64,000 bases of DNA from assembly GCA_023424015.1 (NCBI GenBank), contig JAFAEM010000048.1:109499-173498 (forward strand), written 5' to 3'. Both the position numbers and the translations under genes were made by a program. This document shows, piece by piece, positions 26,922-35,547 of the stretch; positions within the stretch are counted from its first letter, which is position 1, and each line of letters starts with the position of its first letter. The stretch is from Bacteroidota bacterium. Its GTDB lineage: Bacteria; Bacteroidota; Bacteroidia; Chitinophagales; Chitinophagaceae. The notes beneath the pieces are model-generated. The model had not been told where the DNA came from. It saw only the letters and a list, made by a program, of their open reading frames with translations, and made no database searches.

Positions 26922-27013
26922 GCGTAGTAGTTTTAGTTAGCTTTTAAAATAGGAATACGACAATTTAACAAAATTTTAAACGGCCTAAATAAAATGTGAG
27001 AAAAAATTAAAAA

Positions 27014-27042
27014 AAAAGCGACCACTTTAAGTGATCGCTTTT
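27014..27042 (-). terminator. Intrinsic terminator after the YugP-like gene
   Basis: Arms AAAAGCGACCACT (27014-27026) and AGTGATCGCTTTT (27030-27042) pair with one mismatch that is a wobble on one strand. A-rich and T-rich flanks make it potentially bidirectional. It separates the peptidase gene from the susC promoter region. Confidence 0.8.
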
Positions 27043-27065
27043 TCGTTTCATGCTTTAAAAAACTA

Positions 27066-27758
27066 CTACCGGTCGCGACTTCCGAGGTATAATAAGATAT
27101 ACTGTACAAGTGTAACCACGGCTGCCAATGCAGCTACAACATACGTCATAGCGGCCCATTTCAACGCGTCTTTTGCCTGGGGATATTCGTCACGGGTTGT
27201 CGCATTAGTATTGTTCAGCCAGGCGAGCGCCCTTTTACTTGCGTCAAACTCGACCGGCAAAGTGATCAGCGAAAACAGTACGGTCACGGCCATCAGGATG
27301 ATACCTATTAATAATACCGTGGTATTTCCTCCCGATGCAGCCATGATCACCCCCACCAGCAGGATCCAGTTTACCAGGCTGGAACTGATCTGGACCGCCG
27401 GGACCATCTTGCTTCTCATAGTCAGCCACTGATAAGCAGTGGCGTGCTGAACGGCATGCCCACATTCATGGGCGGAAACGGCGGCTGCGGCCACACTGGT
27501 ACCATTGTATACGTCCGGACTAAGGTTCACGGTTTTATTGACGGGGTTATAATGGTCTGACAAAAAGCCATTTACAGAAACAACCTTTACATCATATATT
27601 CCGTTTTCCCGGAGCATTTTTTCGGCTATTTCCTTGCCCGACATCCCATTCCTAAGGGGTACCTTACTGTACTTGGTAAACTTGCTTTTGAGGACCATGG
27701 ATACGAGCATACTGATTCCTAAAAAAAGGAAAGAGACAAGCATAATTGATGGTGTCAT
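27066..27758 (-). CDS. YugP-like neutral zinc metallopeptidase
   Basis: 230 aa membrane protein of the Zn_peptidase_2 family. The N-terminal helix (IMLVSFLFLGISMLVSMVL) is followed by the zinc motif HECGH (H97, E98, H101) in SAHECGHAVQHA and by C-terminal helices (LLIGIILMAVTVLFSLI, VVAALAAVVTLVQYILLYL). PVEFDASKRAL is typical of the family. The substrate is unknown; family members are presumed membrane proteases. The gene is monocistronic, with a terminator on its 3' side and a 490-base spacer on its 5' side. Confidence 0.88.
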   Translation of the reverse strand: MTPSIMLVSFLFLGISMLVSMVLKSKFTKYSKVPLRNGMSGKEIAEKMLRENGIYDVKVVSVNGFLSDHYNPVNKTVNLSPDVYNGTSVAAAAVSAHECGHAVQHATAYQWLTMRSKMVPAVQISSSLVNWILLVGVIMAASGGNTTVLLIGIILMAVTVLFSLITLPVEFDASKRALAWLNNTNATTRDEYPQAKDALKWAAMTYVVAALAAVVTLVQYILLYLGSRDR

Positions 27759-28020
27759 TCTCTATAGATTTTGTTTTATTTTATTACTTATAACAAACTT
27801 ACAGCCATTTGGATCACTGCGTCATTATCCAGCCTTTTTGTCATTTTCCAGCGGTATATTTTCAGTTCATGTTTAAACATTGATAATAGTGTTTCCACTT
27901 AATAACCCTGCAATAGCATGCTGTTTATCAGCCTTTTATACCATTCTTCAAGAGCCGGCCTCTTACTGGGGAGCGGGCTGGTTTCATAACTGGAAGTTAT
28001 TCACAGCCCCAAAATTTTAT
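27759..28020. other. Intergenic spacer with nothing recognised
   Basis: About 260 AT-rich bases between the YugP-like start and the small promoter-terminator unit. I see no ORF with family similarity, no repeat array and no structured RNA I know. The promoter of the leftward peptidase gene must lie in its left part. Confidence 0.4.
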
Positions 28021-28050
28021 TTTGAAATGTTGGGCAGAATTGTAACTTAG
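28021..28050 (+). promoter_or_regulatory. Promoter of a short transcript before radA
   Basis: TTTG at 28021-28024, 18 bases, then TAACTTAG at 28043-28050 (one change from TANNTTTG). Transcription would start near 28057, 195 bases before radA and only 23 before a terminator-like stem. Confidence 0.45.
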
Positions 28051-28056
28051 CTAAAG

Positions 28057-28107
28057 AATTTAATGGGTTAGTAAGTAAGGGGGTCAATCGTAAGATTGGC
28101 CCCTTTT
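28057..28107 (+). ncRNA. Putative ~50-nt RNA or radA leader attenuator
   Basis: Between the promoter at 28021-28050 and a strong stem (GGGGTCAATC 28080-28089, loop GTAA, GATTGGCCCC 28094-28103, then TTTT) lie about 50 bases with no ORF. The stem plus T run is a good intrinsic terminator. Either this is an independent small RNA, or most radA transcripts stop here and some read through. The start is predicted only. Confidence 0.35.
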
Positions 28108-28147
28108 ACATTTTGAATATACCTCGTAATAAGATTAGTTGAGAGTG

Positions 28148-28251
28148 CTCAAAAAGTTTAAGAAGTCTCAAAAGTTTAAGAGGTTTTGTCACGGCAATTA
28201 AGTTTACAACCATTAATCCTTTAGACCCTTAGACTTTTAAATCTTTAGAGC
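28148..28251. repeat. AT-rich direct repeats before radA
   Basis: CTCAAAAAGTTTAAGAAGT (28148-28166) is followed directly by a near copy, CTCAAAAGTTTAAGAGGT (28167-28184). Further on, a TTAGAC/CTTTAGA-rich stretch (about 28218-28250) runs up to the radA ATG. Function unknown; probably slippage-prone spacer DNA. Confidence 0.5.
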
Positions 28252-29640
28252 ATGAGTAAAGTTAAAACTTCCTACTTCTGTCAAAATTGCGGCTATGAAA
28301 GTGTTAAGTGGGTAGGTCAATGTCCATCCTGCGGACAGTGGAATACGTTTGTCGAAGAGCTTATCCAAAAAGATACAAAGAATAACAACGACTGGAAATC
28401 GTATCGCAGCGATAAAAGAACCAGCCGGATCATTGCATTACATGATATCAGCAGCAATGAAGAGAAAAGACTTGTAACTGCTGACCCCGAACTTAATCGG
28501 GTATTAGGAGGTGGATTAGTTCCTGGTAGTATCGTTTTGATCGGCGGTGAACCAGGGATTGGTAAGTCAACGCTGTTTCTTCAAAATGGTTTATGGCTGA
28601 AAGACATCAAGGTTCTTTATATCAGCGGTGAAGAAAGTGAGCAGCAAATTAAGATGCGGGCCGACCGTGTTTGTTCCGGGATGCCTGTCTCTGACAATTT
28701 TTATTTGCTCACCGAAACATCCACACAAACCATCTTCCAGGAAATAAAAAAACTAAAACCCGACCTGGTAATCGTAGACTCGGTACAAACCTTGCAGACA
28801 CCTTTAATCGATTCCTCGCCGGGATCAGTGTCACAGATCAGGGAATGCACCGCGGAGTTTCAGCGCTTTGCCAAAGAGACTAACACTCCGGTGCTGCTCA
28901 TCGGGCATATCACCAAGGATGGGAATATCGCCGGGCCCAAAGTGCTGGAGCATATGGTCGATACCGTTTTGCAATTTGAAGGCGATCGTCACTATGCATA
29001 CCGGATCCTGCGCACCCTGAAGAACCGTTTTGGTAGTACCTCCGAACTGGGCATTTACGAAATGACAGACCAGGGTATGAGGGGAATCATCAACCCGAGC
29101 GAAATACTTATCACACAAAAAGAAGAACAACTTAGCGGGATCGCCATTGCTGCCACCATTGAAGGTATAAGGCCGATGCTCATCGAGGTGCAGGCGCTGG
29201 TAACACAGTCCGTTTATGGCACCCCACAACGCACCGTAAGCGGATTCGATCTTCGCCGCCTTCAACTCCTGTTGGCAATACTGGAAAAACGTGGTGGTTT
29301 CCACTTTGGCGTTAAAGATGTTTTCCTGAATATTGCCGGTGGGATCAAAGTAGAAGACCCCTCGATCGACCTTGCGGTACTCTGCGCTTTACTTTCATCT
29401 TATGAAGACATCCCCCTCGACCCGCATATTTGCTTTGCAGGCGAAGTGGGATTAAGCGGTGAGATAAGGGCCGTAAACAGGATCGAACAAAGGATTGCTG
29501 AGGCAGAGAAACTGGGCTTTGAAAAGATTATTGTTTCGAAATATAATCAAAAAGGACTGGCGAAACATAAATTCAATATCAGTATTGTTACGATGTCGAG
29601 AGTCGAAGAAGTGTACCGGTATTTGTTTAACCAGGGATAA
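28252..29640 (+). CDS. radA: DNA repair protein RadA/Sms
   Basis: 462 aa. An N-terminal C4 zinc finger (C10, C13, C24, C27) is followed by a RecA-like ATPase with Walker A GEPGIGKST (99-107), the RadA-specific KNRFG in RTLKNRFGSTSE, and a C-terminal Lon-protease-like domain (KDVFLNIAGGIKVEDPSIDL, AGEVGLSGEIR). RadA is a DnaB-like helicase that promotes branch migration in recombination and also works in transformation. It heads a rightward group with comF, 70 bases downstream. Start ATG 28252 gives the usual MSKVKTSYFCQNCG. Confidence 0.96.
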   Translation: MSKVKTSYFCQNCGYESVKWVGQCPSCGQWNTFVEELIQKDTKNNNDWKSYRSDKRTSRIIALHDISSNEEKRLVTADPELNRVLGGGLVPGSIVLIGGEPGIGKSTLFLQNGLWLKDIKVLYISGEESEQQIKMRADRVCSGMPVSDNFYLLTETSTQTIFQEIKKLKPDLVIVDSVQTLQTPLIDSSPGSVSQIRECTAEFQRFAKETNTPVLLIGHITKDGNIAGPKVLEHMVDTVLQFEGDRHYAYRILRTLKNRFGSTSELGIYEMTDQGMRGIINPSEILITQKEEQLSGIAIAATIEGIRPMLIEVQALVTQSVYGTPQRTVSGFDLRRLQLLLAILEKRGGFHFGVKDVFLNIAGGIKVEDPSIDLAVLCALLSSYEDIPLDPHICFAGEVGLSGEIRAVNRIEQRIAEAEKLGFEKIIVSKYNQKGLAKHKFNISIVTMSRVEEVYRYLFNQG

Positions 29641-29651
29641 GCGATATAGAA

Positions 29652-29686
29652 GCTGTGAGCTGTGAGCTGCGAGCTACGAGCTATAA
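29652..29686. repeat. Heptanucleotide array (GCTGTGA family)
   Basis: Five 7-base units: GCTGTGA twice, GCTGCGA, GCTACGA, GCTATAA, beginning 12 bases after the radA stop. Related arrays are at 30418-30445 and 57974-58008. Confidence 0.85.
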
Positions 29687-29710
29687 TCAAACTATTTAAA
29701 CCGTGTGATC

Positions 29711-30409
29711 ATGATTAGTGTACAGGAAGTAAAGGATGCGGTTCTTCATTGGTTGTTCCCACATGTATGCGTCGGCTGCGGATCCGATATACTGAACCCC
29801 GAAAGCCTGCTTTGTGTGCGCTGTATCGACGCGTTGCCCGAAACAGACTTTGAAAGGTTTAGCGGCAATCCCGTTGAAAAAAGATTCTGGGGCCGGCTGC
29901 AAATTGAACATGCCGCCGCATACTGCTATTTTACCCGTGAATCGCTGATACAACGGCTCATGCACCAGTTTAAATACAAAAAGAACAAGGACCTGGGATT
30001 TCAACTGGGTAAGTTGATGGGCAAGAGCCTTGTGCGCGCCCGGCGATTTGAAGTGGATGCGTTGATACCCCTGCCCCTTTTCCCCGCCAAGGAAAAACGG
30101 AGGGGATATAACCAGGCCACGGTTTTATGCGAAGGAATGGCAGAAACTTTGGCCGTGCCGGTACTAAATGACGTAATAATTCGTTCTCATCATACTGAAA
30201 CCCAGACTAAAAAAGGAAGAATTGAAAGGTGGCAAAATATGGAGGGCAAATTCATCCTTTCGGCTTCGGAGAAAATAAAAAACAAACATGTATTGCTGGT
30301 GGATGACGTCATCACAACCGGCGCCACCCTGGAAGCATGTGGAACAGAATTGTTGAATGGCGAGAATGTAAGACTGAGTATTGCTACGCTGTGCTCGGCA
30401 ACAAGGTAG
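29711..30409 (+). CDS. comF: ComF family phosphoribosyltransferase-like protein
   Basis: 232 aa from ATG 29711 (a GTG two codons upstream is the alternative). N-terminal cysteines (HVCVGCGSDI, LCVRCID) form the ComF zinc site; the C-terminal PRTase signature is HVLLVDDVITTGATLEACG. ComF proteins act with ComFA in natural transformation in Firmicutes; in other bacteria the role is less clear. Here comEC, radA and comF are all in one window, but only radA and comF are adjacent. Length is typical. Confidence 0.9.
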   Translation: MISVQEVKDAVLHWLFPHVCVGCGSDILNPESLLCVRCIDALPETDFERFSGNPVEKRFWGRLQIEHAAAYCYFTRESLIQRLMHQFKYKKNKDLGFQLGKLMGKSLVRARRFEVDALIPLPLFPAKEKRRGYNQATVLCEGMAETLAVPVLNDVIIRSHHTETQTKKGRIERWQNMEGKFILSASEKIKNKHVLLVDDVITTGATLEACGTELLNGENVRLSIATLCSATR

Positions 30410-30417
30410 GAATATGG

Positions 30418-30496
30418 GCTGCGAGCCTTGAGCTATGAGCTGCGAGCAATCCGCACTCACTACTCACCACTCACCACTCACAACTCACGATTCACA
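30418..30496. repeat. Two inversely related heptanucleotide arrays
   Basis: GCTGCGA-type units at 30418-30445 (four units) and ACTCACN units at 30455-30496 (six units: ACTCACT, ACTCACC twice, ACTCACA, ACTCACG, ATTCACA), starting 9 bases after the comF stop. ACTCACA is the reverse complement of TGTGAGT, close to the rotated TGTGAGC of the first array, so the two can pair into a hairpin. Confidence 0.8.
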
Positions 30497-30531
30497 TCGT
30501 AACCACCACAGCATCCTATCAAAAATTTGAC

Positions 30532-31923
30532 ATGAAGACTGCTTTACTCATTTGTTTATCGACCTCACTGCTTATATTTTCCTGCCGGAAGGATTCCTTT
30601 ATCACCTCACCGGATGCAAGCCTGACCATTTCCGCGGATACACTGCATTACGACACTGTCTTTACCACGGTTGGTTCCGTGACCCAGACATTTAAAATCA
30701 TCAATGACAATAATCAGAAACTCCGGCTGTCATCAGTAAAGCTGATGGGAGGTATAGGTTCAAATTTTAAGATCAATGTAGATGGTGCCGCAACGGCGGA
30801 GGCAAATAATATCGAGATTGAAGCCAACGATAGCATTTATGTATTTGTCCAGGTAAACGTAGACCCGAATTCAGAAAACCTCCCTTTTATTATCCGTGAC
30901 AGCATAGGTGTTAACTATAACGGGAAAACAAAATGGGTGCAACTGGAAGCCTGGGGCCAGAATGCGCATTTTCTCCGCGACAAACAGGTTTTATCGGATG
31001 AAACCTGGACAAATGATCTTCCCTATGTGATACAGGGCTACCTCTATATCAACGATGGTCAGACCCTGACGATTGAAAAAGGCTGCCGGGTATATGTACA
31101 CGCCGACGCCCCTATCATTATCGATGGCTCGCTAAAAGTAAATGGCGATAAAGATACAGCCGACCGGGTCTATTTCCAGGGCGACCGGATGGACGCACCT
31201 TATAAAGACTACCCTGCCGCCTGGCCGGGGATCTATTTTCGGGAAAGCAGCAGAGATAATATCCTCAATTATGCAGTAATAAAAAATGCATATCAGTCCA
31301 TCGCCGCAGAAGGACCATCGGTTAACGCAAACCCGAAATTGATATTGAACCAATGCGTGATCGACAATTCCTACGACGCCGGGATCATTGCGCTCAACTC
31401 CAGTATTGTTGCCAACAACTGCCTGGTTAGCAACTGCGGAAAAAATATTGCCATTGGCAGGGGCGGCAGCTATGAATTCAACCATTGTACCGTAGCCAGT
31501 TACTCAAATTCATTCGTACAACATAAAGACCCTGTTCTAAGCGCAAGCAATTCAGATGGTACCAACACCGCGCCACTCAATGCCGTTTTCAGGAACTGCA
31601 TTTTCTGGGGCGATGATGCCTCGGGCGAAAATAAACTGGTGGAAAATGAAGTCATTGTTACCAGCGGTCCAGGAGATAATGTGGTATTCGATCATGTACT
31701 TTGGCGTGTAAAAACAGCACCGGCAAATATTAGCGCCAGTAATATCATCGACCAGGCACCCCTGTTTGACAGTATCAATGTTTCGAAACGATATTATAAT
31801 TTCCGGCTGCAGCCAGGCTCGGCAGCTATAGATGCCGGCGCCACCTCCACTGTTAATATCGATCTCGATGGTTTCCCCCGGCCTGTCGGACTGCCCGACC
31901 TTGGATGTTTTGAGCGACAATAA
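30532..31923 (+). CDS. Beta-helix lipoprotein, cell surface
   Basis: 463 aa lipoprotein (lipobox SLLIFSC). Residues 25-150 form a beta-sandwich-like region (VGSVTQTFKIINDNNQKLRL). Then a right-handed parallel beta-helix domain with repeated short turns (GYLYINDGQTLTIEKGCRVY, NQCVIDNSYDAGIIALNSSI, NCLVSNCGKNIAIGRGGSYE), ending in the motif PGSAAIDAGA...DLDGFPRP...DLGCFE found at the end of many secreted beta-helix proteins. Such folds bind or cleave polysaccharides, but no catalytic triad is evident. It lies between comF and a glutathione peroxidase gene. Confidence 0.78.
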   Translation: MKTALLICLSTSLLIFSCRKDSFITSPDASLTISADTLHYDTVFTTVGSVTQTFKIINDNNQKLRLSSVKLMGGIGSNFKINVDGAATAEANNIEIEANDSIYVFVQVNVDPNSENLPFIIRDSIGVNYNGKTKWVQLEAWGQNAHFLRDKQVLSDETWTNDLPYVIQGYLYINDGQTLTIEKGCRVYVHADAPIIIDGSLKVNGDKDTADRVYFQGDRMDAPYKDYPAAWPGIYFRESSRDNILNYAVIKNAYQSIAAEGPSVNANPKLILNQCVIDNSYDAGIIALNSSIVANNCLVSNCGKNIAIGRGGSYEFNHCTVASYSNSFVQHKDPVLSASNSDGTNTAPLNAVFRNCIFWGDDASGENKLVENEVIVTSGPGDNVVFDHVLWRVKTAPANISASNIIDQAPLFDSINVSKRYYNFRLQPGSAAIDAGATSTVNIDLDGFPRPVGLPDLGCFERQ

Positions 31924-32061
31924 GGTCAGGTTAAATAAATTATAAGAATCTGTTCCCCCACCCGCATTCCTTTCCGCCGGGTCAATCTTTTATCGGCTGA
32001 ATCCTGATACTGGCGTAACTTTATACCTCGCAAAGCCGATACATTTAAAAATTTACTGGAT

Positions 32062-32580
32062 ATGAAAACATTCATGCTAACATTATTAATAGCCGCTGCC
32101 CTATCCGCTACATCTATATATGAATTTAAAGTGGCAGGACTGGAAGGTGGCGAAATTGATTTTTCCCAATTCAAAGGAAAAAAGATCCTGATCGTTAATA
32201 CTGCTTCTAAATGTGGGCTCACTCCACAATACGAAGGCCTGCAAAAACTCTATGATAAATACAAGGACAAACTGGTGATCGTTGGTTTCCCTGCCAATAA
32301 TTTTAACGGACAGGAACCCGGCAGTAAAACGGAGATCGCAGAGTTTTGCAAAAGAAATTATGGCGTCACCTTCCCGATGGCCGACAAGGTTTCTGTAAAA
32401 GGCGATGATGTGGCGCCGATCTATAAATTCCTCTCTGAAGAAGCAGCACGCAAAGGTTTCGACAACCCGCTGCAATGGAATTTTGGAAAATTCCTGGTTG
32501 ATGAAAAAGGAAATCTGATCGCAACATTTGCTCCCAAGACCTTACCGATGAGTGATGAAATTCTGAAATACATGAATTAA
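32062..32580 (+). CDS. Glutathione peroxidase family thiol peroxidase
   Basis: 172 aa. An N-terminal hydrophobic segment (FMLTLLIAAALSATS) suggests export or anchoring. Peroxidatic C51 lies in NTASKCGLTPQYEGL, the catalytic Gln in PANNFNGQEPG and the Trp in QWNFGKFLV. A second Cys (EFCKRNYG) fits the thioredoxin-dependent Cys-GPx mechanism rather than true glutathione use. It reduces peroxides. A -7-like TAACTTTA lies about 40 bases before the start. It appears monocistronic. Confidence 0.9.
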   Translation: MKTFMLTLLIAAALSATSIYEFKVAGLEGGEIDFSQFKGKKILIVNTASKCGLTPQYEGLQKLYDKYKDKLVIVGFPANNFNGQEPGSKTEIAEFCKRNYGVTFPMADKVSVKGDDVAPIYKFLSEEAARKGFDNPLQWNFGKFLVDEKGNLIATFAPKTLPMSDEILKYMN

Positions 32581-32733
32581 CCTCGTCGCTAACGTTAAAA
32601 GTGGATGACTTTAGCAAATGCCAACATTATAGCATAGGTTAATCACTTTACCACGCAGAAGCTTTATCATCCTTCAATCTAAAAAAACTGTAACAGGGCG
32701 GGAGTTCCTGCTTCATAATCGGTTTGCCGGTTT

Positions 32734-32741
32734 TATCTTCG
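32734..32741 (+). promoter_or_regulatory. -7 element directly before holB
   Basis: TATCTTCG (one change from TANNTTTG) ends 4 bases before the holB ATG. If used, the transcript would begin at or within a few bases of the start codon, that is, leaderless. The same type TATCTTCG occurs before the epimerase at 47559. Confidence 0.4.
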
Positions 32742-32745
32742 CCGC

Positions 32746-33951
32746 ATGCAATTCAGGGATATTATTGGCCAGCATGGCGTAAAACATAACCTGGTTGAGA
32801 TGGTGAATCACAACCGGCTTAGCCATGCCCTCCTTTTTACCAGCAAGGAAGGATTTGGCGGCCTGCCACTCGCAATTGCTTTTGCGCAATATATGGTCTG
32901 CGACAGGGTGAACGGATCAAAAACCAATGATGCGCTATCCTTGTTTGGTGAAACCTTGCCGGTAACCAAAACTGAACCAATTACAGACAGTTGCGGGGTT
33001 TGTGCAGCCTGTACAAAAGCTGCGCAACTGGTGCACCCTGATATTCATTTCTCTTATCCTGTTGTTACAAAAAAGCCAGGCACCCCGCCTATCAGTACCG
33101 ATTACATCAATGAATGGCGTGAATTCATAAAGTCGTACCCCTATGGTAATGTCTACGACTGGCTGCAATTCATTGGCGCGGAAAATAAACAAGGCAATAT
33201 CACCGCGCATGAGTGTAATGATATAATCAGAAAGCTAAACCTGAAGAGTTTTGAAAGTGAGTACAAGGTGTTGTTGATGTGGTTGCCCGAGTACCTGGGA
33301 AATGAAGGGAACAAACTGCTAAAGCTGATTGAAGAGCCACCGGCCAACACCTTATTTATACTGGTTGCGGAAAATGAATCGCTGATCCTGCCCACGATCC
33401 TGAGCCGTTGCCAGGTGATCCGGATACCCGCACTAGAGACTGAGGACATTGTGTCTGCGCTGGTAGAACGGAATAATACCGAAACCGCCGCCGCCAGGCA
33501 GGTAGCCGGCGTATCCGAAGGCAACTACCGGGAAGCGCTTCAATTGGTCCAGCATTCCGACGAAGACTGGCACAGCCTGTTACGCGACTGGCTGAACGCG
33601 ATCATGAAGACGGGCCCGATCGCCCAGACCAAATGGGTGGAGGAAATGGGTAAACTCGGGCGGGAAAAACAAAAGCAATTTCTGCGTTATTTTAATCACC
33701 TGCTTCAGCAGGCTATCCGGTTGCGAGTCGCCCCCGAACATGCAAATGCCTCCAGGGCTGACGCGGAAATGGATTTTTTACAGCGTCTTAACAAGATCGC
33801 AGGAATCGAGCAACAGCAGGCAATCATTGAGGAACTGGACAAAGCCAGCTATTATATAGAAAGGAATGCTAATGGGAAAATGCTGTTTCATGCCCTTACG
33901 ATTAAAGTATATCACATCATTCAGGACAAAATTGTATTTTTGACGGATTGA
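32746..33951 (+). CDS. holB: DNA polymerase III delta-prime subunit
   Basis: 401 aa, AAA+ clamp-loader subunit: RLSHALLFTSKEGFGGLPLA (degenerate Walker A region), a zinc-binding segment CGVCAACTKAAQLVHPD, NEGNKLLKLIEEPPANTLFI (sensor/LLKxxEEPP signature) and PTILSRCQVIRIP (SRC). The delta-prime subunit helps load the beta clamp at the fork. Longer than E. coli HolB, as is usual in Bacteroidota. ricT lies downstream, and this pairing is frequent in bacteria. Confidence 0.92.
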   Translation: MQFRDIIGQHGVKHNLVEMVNHNRLSHALLFTSKEGFGGLPLAIAFAQYMVCDRVNGSKTNDALSLFGETLPVTKTEPITDSCGVCAACTKAAQLVHPDIHFSYPVVTKKPGTPPISTDYINEWREFIKSYPYGNVYDWLQFIGAENKQGNITAHECNDIIRKLNLKSFESEYKVLLMWLPEYLGNEGNKLLKLIEEPPANTLFILVAENESLILPTILSRCQVIRIPALETEDIVSALVERNNTETAAARQVAGVSEGNYREALQLVQHSDEDWHSLLRDWLNAIMKTGPIAQTKWVEEMGKLGREKQKQFLRYFNHLLQQAIRLRVAPEHANASRADAEMDFLQRLNKIAGIEQQQAIIEELDKASYYIERNANGKMLFHALTIKVYHIIQDKIVFLTD

Positions 33952-34218
33952 GGATAAGAGATGCCCGGTATGAATAGTGCGTAACCCGGGATGCAGACCT
34001 GATTATTATTAATTGTTTAGTTGTGTTATCCGTTTCTACATATATTGTTTATGAGGTAATTGCCGGCTTTTCGTCACGCCGGGACTGTGATGGTTTTTAA
34101 TAGTAGAAATGTCCGGTATACCTAACCGGCGGGCGTGTACGCCAACAATTAGTGGATAATATATTTCTGCACGGGTTAGCTCCCCTTCTCCCTCGCTTTA
34201 TTTTAATTATCGATTACC
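33952..34218. other. Spacer holB-ricT
   Basis: 267 bases with no ORF I can support. Short imperfect palindromes (GCCGGC...GCCGG and CCGGT...ACCGG, about 34063-34135) are visible but unconvincing. A -7-like TATATTTC lies about 50 bases before the ricT ATG. Confidence 0.35.
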
Positions 34219-35547
34219 ATGGGATGTGGAAGTTGCGGTACTGCTAAAGGCGGTAAACCAAATGGTTGTAAGAGCAACGGCGGGTGTAGCACCGGCGGAT
34301 GCAACCGTATGAACACATACGACTGGTTGCACAACCTCCCTATGGCCGATATCGACAGCGCCTGTAAAGTCATAGAAGTAAGTTTCAATAAAGGCACCCG
34401 CAAAGATTTTTACCGGAACCCTTCACTTCAGCCATACGAAAAAGGTGATATGATCGCGGTGGAAGGCGTAAGCGGCTTCGATGTAGGTGAAGTTTCCCTG
34501 ACCGGTGAGATAGTGAGGCTGCAGATGAAAAAAAGAGGAGCCAGGGAAGATAACCCCGAAATGAAAAAAGTACTTCGCCCGGCCAGCGATCGCGATATCG
34601 ATCTCATGATCCAGAATAAAGCCCGCGAACCGGAGGCAGTGATCCGCAGCCGCGCCATCGCCAGGCAGTTGAAGCTCGACATGAAGATCAGCCAGGTTGA
34701 AATGCAGGCCGACGGCAGAAAGGCTACCTTTTTTTATATCGCCGATGGACGGGTCGATTTTCGCGAACTGATCAAAGTCTATGCTTCCGAATTCAAAGTG
34801 AAAGTGGAGATGCGCCAGATCGGTGCAAGACAGGAAGCCGGTAAAGTGGGTGGCATCGGTAGTTGCGGTCGCGAACTTTGTTGCAGTACATGGCTTACAG
34901 ATTTCAAATCCGTAAACACTGCAGCGGCACGTTACCAGAACCTGTCCATCAACCAGGCAAAATTGAGCGGACAATGCGGACGCCTGAAATGTTGCCTTAA
35001 CTACGAACTCGATACCTACCTCGATGCCTTACAGCATTTCCCCGATAACTGCGATGCGATTAAGATCGCCCGCGGCAATGCCTACCTGGTCAAAAAAGAT
35101 ATTTTCAAAAACCTGATGTGGTACACTTTGCCCGATAGTACCAAACAATATCCGCTGAGCATTGAAAGGGTGTTAAAAATAAAATCATTAAACCAGCAGG
35201 GTGTTTTTCCTGAAGAGCTGGAACCCGTTGAAGTTGTTTCCTCCAAACCAAAAGAAGTGGAACCCGAAATGGCCGACCTGGTTGGTCAGATCAGTTTGCA
35301 GACCCTTGAAAAAGCTGAAAGAAAACGCCGGCAGAAAACAAGAGAGAAAGCACAGGGTGGAAGGGATAAAGGACAGGGACCAAGGGACAAAACCCAGGGG
35401 CCGAGAGAAAAGGGACAGGGGCCCAGACCCGGTGGAAACCGTCCACAGCAGCAACAGGGTAACAGGCCGCAGGGCAACCAGGGCCAGCAGGGTCGTCCGC
35501 CACAAAAACCTCAGGGTAATCGCCCTCCCAAACAACGCCCGAAGTAA
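34219..35547 (+). CDS. ricT: RicT/YaaT-type PSP1 domain protein
   Basis: 442 aa. A Cys/Gly-rich N-terminus (MGCGSCGTAKGG, CSTGGC) is followed by the PSP1 core (residues 40-300) with SCGRELCCSTWL and GQCGRLKCCLNYE, the cysteine motifs of RicT. The C-terminus is a long Gln/Gly/Arg/Pro-rich tail (GQGPRDKTQGPREKGQGPRP), probably disordered. In Bacillus RicT belongs to the RicAFT iron-sulfur complex that directs RNase Y; Bacteroidota lack the full set, so the role here is unknown. The stop codon abuts a large repeat block. Confidence 0.88.
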   Translation: MGCGSCGTAKGGKPNGCKSNGGCSTGGCNRMNTYDWLHNLPMADIDSACKVIEVSFNKGTRKDFYRNPSLQPYEKGDMIAVEGVSGFDVGEVSLTGEIVRLQMKKRGAREDNPEMKKVLRPASDRDIDLMIQNKAREPEAVIRSRAIARQLKLDMKISQVEMQADGRKATFFYIADGRVDFRELIKVYASEFKVKVEMRQIGARQEAGKVGGIGSCGRELCCSTWLTDFKSVNTAAARYQNLSINQAKLSGQCGRLKCCLNYELDTYLDALQHFPDNCDAIKIARGNAYLVKKDIFKNLMWYTLPDSTKQYPLSIERVLKIKSLNQQGVFPEELEPVEVVSSKPKEVEPEMADLVGQISLQTLEKAERKRRQKTREKAQGGRDKGQGPRDKTQGPREKGQGPRPGGNRPQQQQGNRPQGNQGQQGRPPQKPQGNRPPKQRPK

